From the NCBI GenBank assembly GCA_025526935.1, contig JAHLKD010000044.1, forward strand, positions 310,001-374,000: 64,000 nt of DNA, given 5' to 3'. Origin of the DNA: Cladochytrium replicatum (taxonomy: Eukaryota; Chytridiomycota; Chytridiomycetes; Cladochytriales; Cladochytriaceae). The notes beneath the pieces are model-generated. The model saw nothing but the letters and a program-made list of their open reading frames with translations. It was not told the origin of the DNA and made no database searches. Of this stretch, positions 31,423-42,200 are shown one piece after another. The translations under genes and the position numbers were made by a program. How positions within the stretch are numbered: position 1 is the first letter of the stretch; each line of letters starts with the position of its first letter.

Positions 31423-32720
31423 ATGAACACCATTCCGGATTTGACGATCCCGCGTCTGTTTGTAGTGAAGGGGAAGGTCGCATTGGTGGTAATTATTGCT
31501 TCAGGATTCTTTGACTCTTTCATCTTTTAGACCTATTTTGTAGACTGGTGGAGGAACGGGCATCGGTTTGAGTGAGTGTTCAAAAACTTCGAAATCGCCC
31601 ATTCATTGCCACTCATCGCTGGTAAATAACCGTCAGTGATTGCGACCTCCCTCGTCCAGAACGGCGCAAAAGGCTTTTGCACACAATTTTAGCACTTCAT
31701 TTTCTCAAGTTTCGAAATAGTGTACATCGCCTCTCGCAAGCTTCCAAACCTCCAAAAGGTGGCAGATAATCTGAATGCGCTTGCAATGTCCCAAAAGTCA
31801 GGTGGAGAGTGCATCCCGTTGCAAGCGAACCTAGTTTCGCGCGCTGACTGCGAAGCTACCGCGGCGAAATTGAAGGAGAGAGAGCAAGCTGCATATCCTG
31901 GTCAACAACTCGGGCATGAGTTGGGGTGCGCCGCTGGAGGATTTCAACGAGAAGGATGGGTGGGATCGGTTGATGGCGTTGAATGAAGTGCGCGTTTTAC
32001 CTCACGACGTCGTAAGTAGTGGAAGTGGAGCGTGTATAAAGCGAAGTATATTTGACAGACGCTTAGATTGATTCCATTGCTGGAGGCTGCCGGTAAAACT
32101 GACAAGATGGATCCCGCTAGGGTTATCAATGTCAGGTATGTGGACCAAATGCGGGAGAACGATATTACGGGCCTCATATTTTTAAGCTCGATCGCAGGAT
32201 CCATGGCCATCGCTGAAACGCCTGTTGCGGCGGAGGGTAGCGGAATTTGGTCATGTAAGTTAGTTAAAATCAGCTCCTTTCGCAATTATCAAACTCCTCT
32301 ACCCGTTTTCGAAATCAGATAACGCTTCCAAGGCTGCATTAAACCATCTCACCCGCGGGTTGGCGTATTCGCTAGCCGGGTGAGTAGCCATCCATCAATA
32401 CGTAACCAAATGAAATCGACCTTTTCGATAGGCGAAGTATTACTGTCAACGCCATCGCGCCAGGAACTTTCCCTTCCAACATGACCCGATTTGGTCTTGA
32501 GAACAATGGAGACCTGCTCGCTGCATTCTCGCCCACAGGTACACCATAATGTCGGAGTGAAGAGTTGCTTCTCTGAACAAGCTTTCCCACAGGGCGTATC
32601 GGTGCCGCAAGTGATATGGCTGGCCTTGCGATTTTCTTGTTCAGCAAGGCGTCTGCTCATATTACTGGTGCGGTGATCACGATTGATGGAGGACAATCGT
32701 TGGGAGCTGCGAAGTTGTGA
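31423..32720 (+). pseudogene. SDR-family oxidoreductase, frameshifted
   Basis: A short-chain dehydrogenase with the NADP-binding TGGGTGIGL, the NNSG-type strand (HILVNNSGMSWGAP), the catalytic Ser region SSIAGSMAIAE, the YxxxK pair (SYNASKAALNHLT) and the C-terminal GAVITIDGGQSLG. It reads like fungal 3-oxoacyl-ACP-reductase or RhlG-type members. At least six short introns are needed. Two things are wrong. After KLKERE the frame that continues to KLHILVNNSG is shifted by one base (near 31,880). The intron after NGAK has GC, not GT, at its donor (near 31,672). The gene is therefore probably inactive or badly spliced, unless the shift is a sequence error. A scrap of a second copy lies at 29.6 kb. 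Confidence 0.7.
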
Positions 32721-33027
32721 ATTTCCAACGGTACACTACCAGGTTGTATGAATTCTATGTGCGATGAAAACGAAATGGATTGCGGTATCAACCATGCACT
32801 GTTTCTTTGTATTTTTTTAGACGGTCTCAGTGATTGACAATTTAAAGCTTAAAGTCCCAACCGCATCCATCAACGATCCCCGTCAGCGATCACAGTCGTC
32901 CAGCTGAAATGGATCCTCAGGATGATGAGCGCACCAGTAAAGCTGATGGTTATGCACCATTAGAGTTCGAAGATTCGTTTTAGAGCGGTGTTGACGGTCC
33001 GGTTGCAGACTGAATGCTGGAGGATAA

Positions 33028-34139
33028 TCAAATGCATTGCAAAATTATGTCTAGCCATGTAGTCAAATGACACAATGGCTTCGCCTGAATATTCCACCCG
33101 TACTTCCTGCTTGTCTGATTCCATGCAACGACAGTGCCGTTGATGAGGAAGACATAGCCAGTCACAGACTTGCGATCGTCTGGGTCATTTGCGAAATCGG
33201 CGTCGGAGTAGCAGTCGAGGTGCAGCGAGTTGTTGGCTGACTTTCGGTAAGTAAGAGCAACGTTAGTTGTTATGTCGTAGGATCCTTTTGACCGCGCTCT
33301 AGTGGCCTGGGTAAGGAGCAGCTTGATAGCGCGCAACCGTGTTGAGCGCGTAGGCCAGGTCAGGTCGAGTTCCGATACTGAGGTACATGATCGAGCCTAT
33401 CGCCGTGCGAAAGCTTATGTTTTCCCACTATTCCGTAACCTCGCCTTCCATAATTCTGGTAGGTTGATCCGTGGTTGATGATGGAGTTGAAACTGGGGTA
33501 GAGTTGCAGAACAGTAATTGTTTCAGGACGTGAGTCGCGAATTGCTCTCGGTGGACCATCAACGATCCATCCTTCCCCTGGGCCACCTGCCAACCGAGAA
33601 TGAATCGCAGTTCACCCGGGTCAGAGATTGAGAGCAACTTCGACAACTCGTCCTTTAACCACGACACCTCCAAGGTCGAGTTACTGAAAATGCCGAAATC
33701 GTCGACATAAATCGTAATGATGGTGAGGGCGTTGCCTCGTCGTTTCACGGAAACGCAAGAGTCAGACGAAAGCTGCGTGTCCCCAAGCTTGGTGAGGATG
33801 CGGTGGATCACGGAGTTCCATTCTTTGCGCGATTGTTTGAGACCGTAGAGTGCTTTGCGGATTCTGCACACAAGGTGAGGTCGGCCAAGTAATTCAAAGC
33901 CGGGAGGTCGGCGCAAATAAACAACTTCCTTGATGATGCCATTCAGATAAGCTCATCAAGCTGGTGTCGCTAAAGGCCAGGGGCTGCTGCTATACAAAAA
34001 GGATGCGGAGCGACGAATGCCGAGCTACAGGGGCGTACAGCCCGTTCCAATCGAAATCCACAGCTCCCCGTTGAGTGTAGCCTTGAGCGACCAAGCGAGC
34101 TTTGAATTCGCGACCGTCCCGTCAGGATTCTCCTTGACT
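33028..34139 (-). mobile_element. Ty1/copia fragment: reverse transcriptase and RNase H
   Basis: Minus-strand remains of a copia pol. The RT start (ENPDGTV, then KARLVAQGYTQRGAVDF after a frameshift) is followed by ALYGLKQSRKEWN, the YVDDF catalytic box and RFILGWQVAQG. Then comes RNase H with CYSDADFANDPDDRKSVTGY. Frames change several times, so it is dead. Confidence 0.85.
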
Positions 34140-34522
34140 TGAGCATGGCTGATGCTCACCAGCAGAATGTCGTTGCTGAACGTCATAATCGAACGCTCGA
34201 GGAGAAAGAGCGGACCATACTGGCGGAATCAGGACTCCCGGGGAAGTACCGAGGTGATGCACCGATGTGCGCAAACTACCTGTACAATCGATTCCCTCCA
34301 CAAACCCTAACCGCGAAACACCGTTCGAAATCGCTTATAGCAAGAAGCCGGACCTTTCACATCTGCGAATATTCGGTTGCACTGCATATACGCATGTTGA
34401 TTAAAAGAAGCGTCGAAAGTTCGACCCAAAAGTTCGCGTTTGTGCTCTCTTTACAAGCTGTTGAACTTCGCAACTGGGAAAGTAATCACTGCGATCTCAG
34501 TTGTATTCGGCTTCCATTTTGA
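34139..34522 (+). mobile_element. Copia integrase fragment, inverted
   Basis: QQNVVAERHNRTLEEKERT and ILAESGLPGKYRGDA are the end of a copia integrase core, on the plus strand. It abuts the minus-strand RT start at about 34,139, so the two parts have been flipped relative to each other. Confidence 0.8.
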
Positions 34523-34573
34523 CTTGAAGAACTGGAACCGTTCGATCTTTGGCTTTTGTTCCTGGTCCAATAA

Positions 34574-34760
34574 TCAACCAATTATGCGTTTGTAGGTCAA
34601 TAAAGTTGGGTCCATGGCTTCAAAAGTCGAGACCACGGGATCGTATTCAACAGGTAAGGACTGTAGGAGTTGGAGGATGTGATCCTCGATGCGGATCTTC
34701 TTTCCAGCTGAAGTGGGGGAACAACGGGCATAGGGAAATGAGATCATTGTGACAAGCTGA
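34574..34760 (-). mobile_element. Copia gag fragment
   Basis: KIRIEDHILQLLQSLPVEYD and PVVSTFEAMDPTLLT match the UBN2-type gag of copia elements. It has the same strand as the RT and may belong to the same element. Confidence 0.65.
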
Positions 34761-35010
34761 AACATATGGAGATGAACCATCACCAACTGGAGATGACCGA
34801 TAGAATTGCAACACAGCAATTGGCAACAGACAGGCGGAATCACTTAACCAGCGAGCAAACAAAGTTCAGATGAACTCAAATGTAGGAATTTGGGCAAACA
34901 GCAACAAGCCAACATGTGAATTGGTATTGGCTAGCGAAAACAGACAACACAGTGCATGTTAAAAAAACACTCGAACACCTGGAGCTGAGCAGCAGAAGGC
35001 CGAATAAGTG

Positions 35011-35760
35011 CTAACCCAAACTCAGGTGAAGGTCGAATAAAATACAAAAACAACAACTTGGCAACACGAGGAGCAGAGCCTCCAAAGTACGAGGAGCAGA
35101 GACCCTCCAAAGTACGAGACATAAGGTGCAAAAAGATGCAATGAGGCACAAGCTTTGAGTGATGATCAATAGTTGCAGCAAGATCAAACCTGCAAAAGTA
35201 AAATAGTGACCAAGGTACCTAAATGAAACCTTGACAGGGAGGGCAGAGCCATGAAGCTTCAAGGTAGTGGGGAACCGCCGAGATGATATCACAGCACACT
35301 TTGAAGGTGTAAACACAGAATGAGAAACTAAAGCAAAATCTTCACAAATTTTTAATGCAAGTTGTGCTTGCTCAGGGGTGGCAGAAAACAATGCTATGTC
35401 ATCAGCAAAAAAGAACGAATTGAAAACAGGAGTATTATTAGAAAACCTAGCAAGATGAGAAGATTCACATTGAAGGAGCTGCGCTAAAGGATTGATGAAA
35501 ACTGAGTACAAAAACGGAGACCAAAGAGAACCTTGAAAAAGACCTCGTGGAAGCAAAAACAAATCAGAAGCATGATTCTCCACAACAACCTGAGAAGAAG
35601 AATGATCAAACATGCTAATCAAAACAGAGTTCAAACAGTTTGGGGCTCTTGGGAAATTGACAAAGATGTTCCCACAAAAGAGGCCTATGCACAGTATTAT
35701 ACGCTGCTTTAATGTCTAAGAAAATAACACAATAAGGCAGAGCAAGCTACAAGCATAGGA
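35011..35760 (-). mobile_element. Non-LTR (LINE) reverse transcriptase fragment
   Basis: RT block A (FLDIKAAYNTVHRPLLW, near 35,740-35,660) is followed by RGLFQGSLWSPFLYSVFINP and the FADDIALFS catalytic box, then an ICEDFA segment. Both ends of the element are missing and the frame is broken near 35,640. Confidence 0.85.
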
Positions 35761-36136
35761 AGGGGGGTATGCTCAAAGATTTTTCTACAACGTTGGTTAA
35801 AGTGAAGGGGCGGTATTGACTAATATCGCCAAGACAACTCTTAATCTTCCAAACAATGGATCACAACGAACATAGCTCAATGGGATAAATTTCCTAAACG
35901 GAATAAAGGGTTAAAGCTCAAAACTTGCGGTAGTTGGCGTAAGTCATTTTACGCTGCGTTCTTTTTCTTTTTCAAACAAAAGTTTTGTGAAGAAAACCAA
36001 ACATCAACACCCCCTTTTGTATATGATGTAAAGTAAATAATAATCTTGAAGATTCTCTTCACTTTGACCACACCATTTATCAAAGAAGAAGATTTTTAGT
36101 CAAAAGCGAACCACCCAAACCTCAAAATTTTCAAAT

Positions 36137-36310
36137 TCAGTACTCGCCAGGTGACCTCTGCATAAAATCGCAAAGCGATTCATTCACTTGCTCTGGAAAA
36201 GCAGAAAAAAGGACACCAACAGTCGCACACACAGAGCATATGATCTGTTGTGTCGTGCTCAAGGAATGCAATTTGCTGGCAACATGATCCTGTCCAAGAA
36301 CTGGCACATC
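36137..36310 (-). pseudogene. Older VIT-domain scrap
   Basis: The end of this minus-strand frame aligns at DNA level with the VIT exon end of the fusion gene (compare TTTTATGCAGAGGTC and GAGTA). It is much more diverged than the copy beside it, so it is a third and older trace. Confidence 0.4.
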
Positions 36311-36387
36311 AACAACTTGGTTGGCCGTGTACTGTTTGAAAGTGGACATTAATCATAACGGAACATTCCACAATCTTCCTCCCCGCA

Positions 36388-37461
36388 GGCTTAGATCCAG
36401 GGTCAACCGCCACGAAAATCTCCAAAGGATCTTCGGATGGCCGCCCGGAATAGGTCGCGCGGGCACAGCTGACTGTTGTTTCTCCAAACGCCGATGCGCC
36501 TGCGTCCGCAAGTGCCTCCGGCCCGTGTGAGAGTTTGACCGTCTTGCCCATCTCCACAAACACATTGCGATGCGAAGGGGACGATAATGCTCTGATCGTG
36601 CCTGACAATAGTTCGACGCCGACCTCAACTTGTAACTTTGTATCGGTTCCGACAACAGCTGGTTTCGACTCCAAAGCCGTGGGTCGCTGGGTCGGAAAAG
36701 CAATCCGGATATTCTCTGATGACGATGAAACTTCCATGATGAAGGTAATATGCATCGTAGCCGCTGCCCCACCGGGAAGGTTTCCAATTGATACCCGAAA
36801 CTGTCCGGGGTTTACATCTATTCCAATAAGCGCAGACACGGTTCCTTTGTCTCGTGCATTGGTATACTCCTGCTGAGCTTCCGCCTTCTCTTTTACAACA
36901 CCTGTTTCAATCAGTACATATTGTGAGAAAATAATGACCGAATGTTGAGTTGTTTGTTACCTTCAATACTCTCCCAGCGACCTCTGCATAAAATCCACAA
37001 ACTACGGCGTTTGCGTTCTCTGGAACGGTGAACAGATAAACACATTCGGTGAGCGTTCCTTCAGTTTTGTTGTAAAAGGTGTGTTGAATATTGACGATGG
37101 ACACCAAGTTGACAACTCTCGCTTTGCAATAGATGTCAGAAACGTGTATGAAGGCCGGTTCTTCGGGGAAAAAATGAATGCGAACAGTTGATTCCTTCAA
37201 ATTGCTTACGCAATGAAAAGTCGATTCCTCTTTGTTCCAGATTCCGGATGAGTTCGCTCTCTCCCTGTCGAGGGACACTCGCATCCGAGGCTGTCTTAGT
37301 TACGGGAGGGTGCTCTTTTGAGCTACTCTACCAGGCTTCTCGAAGAAGTACCGCCAAAAACTGTCAAAAAACAGACAGCGTAAGGAGAATTTGTATGAAG
37401 ATGAGGAAAAACTCACATATTGTTCCAATCCTGGTGCAATCGAGACTTTGGCCACCATGTC
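36388..37461 (-). pseudogene. Truncated recent copy of the TIR-VIT-vWA-Hsp70 gene
   Basis: Nearly identical DNA to the intact gene. It holds the first exon (MVAKVSIAPGLEQY) with its upstream region, the linker, the VIT exons and the following beta region up to VDPGSKPAG. About 500 bp (36,390-36,905 against 43,315-43,835) differ at only a few bases. The TIR exons are gone: right after the first intron's acceptor the sequence jumps to the linker (GGCGGTACTTCTTC), and a stop follows. The right break is at SKPAG, before the vWA domain, so vWA and Hsp70 are missing. Very recent duplication and no intact frame. Confidence 0.85.
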
Positions 37462-37913
37462 TGCAGAGGTAAGCCGTCTGATGCTTGGCGGTGTAGAGCA
37501 CACTGGGATTCCCAGGGTCCAAGATCTACCGCGTGTCGCACACTGCTGTCGAGGAGGAGGTAGGAGAACCAAGAATCCAAGCAACGGTTCCCTGTCGATG
37601 TTTGTAGATTTTAGCAAGTGAAAGCGAATAGGGCGAGAAGGTGCTAAAAAATTACCTATGATTTTTTGATAGCATCCATGATGCATGAGTATTGACACTG
37701 TACTGTCATTCTCTAAGCACTCCAAACTGGACTGGTCATCATCAAAACTACCGATTTCCATTTACTAGTTTCCATGGTTGCTAATACACACGCAGTCGTC
37801 ACTTCCTTCTGCTACCCAACACGGTCTCATAGAAAAGGGATATTAGGAGGGATCGGATTGCCGGGCGGAAATCGACTGGTCATAGCGTTCCCGAACTTCG
37901 ATCAATTCTCACA

Positions 37914-38493
37914 ATGTACCTATGCATCAGCAATGTCCTCCCGAGGTCCTCGAACGCAAATACTGCTACTCAAAGTACAAACTTAGGTCACTTCTCTGGC
38001 CCACAGCGAACCAGCACTCGAACCTCAACCGCCCAAACCGCCATCAACAACGCCTCGCAGTTCGCACACGCTCAGACCCACCAATGCTCCCGCGAGCACC
38101 TACTAGTTTCCACACCACCCACCACCAGCGCGATCCTCCCTCCCGACTCGGCCCGCTTCAACACAACCACCACCACCAGAAAAACATCCTATGCGGATCC
38201 CGCCATCACGCAATTCATCGTCCCAACCGAATCCAAAGCACTCCAGCAGTCCCAGCAACAAGCCGTGTTCATCGCGCATACCTTTCGAAAACAGCTCCGC
38301 TACCCACCCCACCCACCCGCCGCCGTCCCAGAGCTACGTCAATGCGATCGCGGTGATCCCGCGGCCGAAAATCCAACAAGTCTCGTTCGCGCCGATAGTG
38401 CGGAACTCGACGCGGTTGTTGAGGACGCTCGGATCGTTTATTAGACGCACGACGACGACGGTGACGACGACGATGACCGTCACAACTGTGTGA
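37914..38493 (+). CDS. Unknown Thr/Ser/Pro-rich protein, possible frameshift
   Basis: Not recognised. From 37914 the frame MYLCISNVLPRSS to RKTSYADPAITQFIV has strong C/G preference at third positions. Past about 38,300, inside a C-rich stretch, that preference moves to the next frame (SYVNAIAVIPRPKIQQVSFA, then PIVRNSTRLLRTLGSFI), which ends in a Thr/Val tract at 38493. The simplest reading is one gene with a one-base indel, or an unseen short intron. No domain, signal or membrane segment is evident. Confidence 0.35.
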
Positions 38494-39219
38494 TGATCCG
38501 GGGGGCGCTCGCGGCCGTCGCTCGTCGACGCTCGGGAGACAACTTGTGGCGAAAACGTTGCAGAGGGAAGGGTAGAGGTGCTGGGCAGGCGGGAGCAAGG
38601 TCGACATTCCCGCTCCGTCGCTTGAGCCCGGGACCGCTGCGAGGGTGTGGAGGACCGAGGGTACATTTTAGTAATCGTAAAGATTCTCTTCAAATTTCCT
38701 TGTTACCAAAGCTTATTCGTTGAGCTCAAAGCTTTTACAACTGCCTTTTTCGACTTGACCACAACATTCAACTCTTGATATCTTGTAAACCATCGGAATG
38801 AATTGTGAACACATACCTACAATCAATGGCAATCACAAGATCAATTTAGTTGCAACACATGAGGCAGGCTGTCTAAACACCACGGCAAGACTCACTACGG
38901 AATAAAAAAAAGATTAGGCTCAAAACCAATGTGGATACCAAAACGAAACTCCAATGCATAACGAGACTAAGGGATAGCGACAACAACGACAAAGATAATG
39001 CGAGTGAACGTAAAAGGAAACTCCCTTTTTCCATTCTCCACACAATCAAAACCGGCAAAGCAATAGTGACTGAATAAAAGAAATCAACATCAAAGAAACA
39101 ATAAATAAATATTCAACAAAGTTTCAAAGAAAGCATACGGAAACACCGCCCTTTCAGAGGTTATCAAAAAGCGTCCGCAGCATTTTTCATCCAGCTTGCT
39201 TTTCCGTGTGTATCACATA
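38494..39219. other. Intergenic, 0.7 kb
   Basis: Nothing recognised. AT-rich with simple runs, including a Leu/Ser-only minus-strand frame. It lies just past the stop of the fusion gene. Confidence 0.4.
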
Positions 39220-42200
39220 CTACCATTCTCCTTGCACAATCAGTGGGGTCTTGCACTCTAATTCCTTCATACGCGCATAGGGTACCCCAAATCGCAAGTT
39301 TGGCCTTGCGCAAACCCACAATTCGATCTTTCCATACTAGAAACAAAGTTCTTGTTAGCATCACAAATTAACAAACGTCTTTGATTGAAACCCACCTCGA
39401 TGGTAACGCTAAAGTCCTCCCGATTCCACTCGGGAGCGTACATCCACATTCGGGTATCAAGCGTGAACTTTCCGACAATATGGCATCCTGGGTCCGTCAC
39501 GTCGTTCGGGACGGTCTCAGAGACTGTTCCATATACCATGACTTCTGCTACCATGTCCTTTGTAAGGATGAACTTGTCCCTTGTGAACGACGCGCCGACT
39601 TCCACCGTCTGGTTCCGTTGCACAAACACTGTACAATGCGTTAATAAAGTTGGGAGAACATAGTAGCTCACTAATTTTACCACAGAACTTCTTGTACACG
39701 ATCCAGCTCGAGGGTGGGTCTGATGGGTTGACAACGTCCGCTTTCGAGTCCAAAAGCAGATCGTATTGCCGTTCAATCTTAATTCCCAACGTGTGCCGTG
39801 CCTTCCGACTCCGTACCATGTTCGCATCGAATCCATACCACGCTGCACCCTCCAGTACCGCACTCTCCGACTGCTCAATCGTCGGTACGTTCATCACCCT
39901 TCCAACGACTCGACTGTCCGTCAACATACGTCTTCGGAGGTACCCGCTAGAACAGAACCCACCCACAAGGAAAAGGTGATCGATCGGCATTCCAACAGCA
40001 TTTGTCTCCGACCCCTCCGTTGCAGCACCTGGAGCAGTAGCTCCAGCCGCATCTAGTTGCGTTACCACCATCTCAACAATTCTGTTCACAGCCGGATCGA
40101 AAAATGTTTTCATGTCCGAGAGCGTTATCCGTACTTCCGTGCCGTTGTTTGGGAGCTTGGCAATATATTCTGGGTCATCCCGACGAATGGCATGGCATAG
40201 AGATGTGGGAAGTACGATCGGTTTGTATCCACCAGCAGATTCGTCCGTCCACGTCGACTCTTCTTCGTTGAATTCTCGCTTCATGGTATCCCATTTTGCG
40301 AGAACGTCCTGGTACGCTTGGCGGAGATCCGAGTCCTGGCGGAGTCGCTCGTAGGAGGCGGGGCCGATTTGAGTTTCGAAGAAAGACCAGAAGAGCTGGT
40401 CGACGAGTGATGCACCGAAGAAGTCACCAGCGGCTTGCGTCAACTCTGTAACCTCAAGCTCACGACCGAACGTGCACTGAAAAAGGTCAACCGTTCCACC
40501 TGAACATCGAACCAGAAGTTAACGTCATCAGGCAGGCCAAAAAATGGCAACAATACCTCCAGCATCGACGACAAGTGCTCTAGAGCCTGGCGTAATTACA
40601 TTCATCATCTTCATTGCGAATGTTAAGACGGCTGCGACCGGCTCGTGGCAGAATACGAGGTTTGGCGATTCGGCCTTTTCTATGAGACCGGCGTGCTGGG
40701 CTGCCTTTCGCATTACTTCCATTCCTCCAGGCGTCCAATTTACAGGCACTACAAAATTTGTCAATGTAAGTTACAGGACCTACCCAGAATTTCACAACCA
40801 GCTCTCTCTCACCGGTGAAACAGAGCAATGCTTCCTGCTGAAGCTTCTGTAAGTCTATCTTTTGCCCGCCTCCACCGCTCGTCTTTGTAATGTTCTCAAC
40901 CACATGCACGATAACCTCGCTCATACTCCGCAGATAATCTCCGATCACCTGTGTTGGAGTCAACCCTTTCGGCAAGCGGATATTGTTGAAAATCATTGCT
41001 TCTGCGGAAACCTGGCCTGCCTTATCACTGCCATCGATGCCCATATTCCCAATCTGCTCGGCTAACTGTTCTGGGTTGGTGGGAGAGCCAGGAGCTTGTT
41101 CTTTGCTCGAGGACACGTCGTGGTCGTCACGGAGGAGAAGCTTAACGCGCTCGATGCGACGAATGTTTGGTCTCGGAGTGACAGCGTCGACCGTCCAGCC
41201 CCTTTGGAATTGGGAAGCTTCAGCAATAAATTCATTATCGGATATAAGGTGAACTACCAGTGACGAAGCTCGGCTCCGTCTTGGGTTTTGCTGTATGCGA
41301 GGAGTGTTGGCGTTTTCGGAGAAGCAAAATGGGGCGGTTGATCTCCCCTGAAATGGTGGACGATATTAGAAACAGAAATAGAAGAACAGACTTTTCGTGC
41401 TTAATCTCACCAGTTCGTCCAGACAGCAGGCTTTGTGGGATTCGAACCGTCTTTAGGGACCGCGAGAACAGAAAATCCGGAGAAGGTTCTGCGGTGTAAG
41501 CGGATGAGTCTCTACAGCCAGAAAGAAACGCCAAACCCCCGAAAACATACGTTCCAAAATCAATCCCGACCACGTATTTGATGTTGCTTAACCCCTCCGC
41601 CTGATTTTCCGGCTCTTCCATACTTAAACCCCACCAGCCGGCAATTCCTTGCTGCGGTTGTTGTTGAGGGACCTGCATTTGAGCCTGCGTCCAAGGAAAG
41701 GCACACATAGGTACAGGACGCTGAAGTTGTTGCTGATGTTGAAAAGAAGCCCATTGCTTAGCGTACTGCTGTTGTTGCAGATATTGCTGGTAAAGCCGCT
41801 GCTGTCTCAGAGCCTCGTTGTACTGTGCCTGGGCAAAGACCTGTTGGTCGTAATATGTCGCGTTTGGGTACTGCTGACCGTATTGCGGTTGACCAGCAGC
41901 AGGGGAAGGCTGGCCGTGGTAGAACTTGCCGTTTGGTTGGCCCTGCTGTTGCTGCACATTTTGCTGGAGGTTGTTGAGACTGTCCTCGCCGCTAAGCTTG
42001 TTAAAAAATTTGCTGAATCCCCCCTGGTAGTATTTGCCGTTGGGCTGACCGTGCTGTTGCTGCACATTTTGCTCGAGGGTGTTGAGACTGTCCTCACAGG
42101 TAATATTGTGGACATAATATGCCGCGTACTGCTGACCACATTCCGGCTCATTGATGACACATTGATTGTGAGCCTCATGGCGTTCTTTTTCAGCGTTAAG

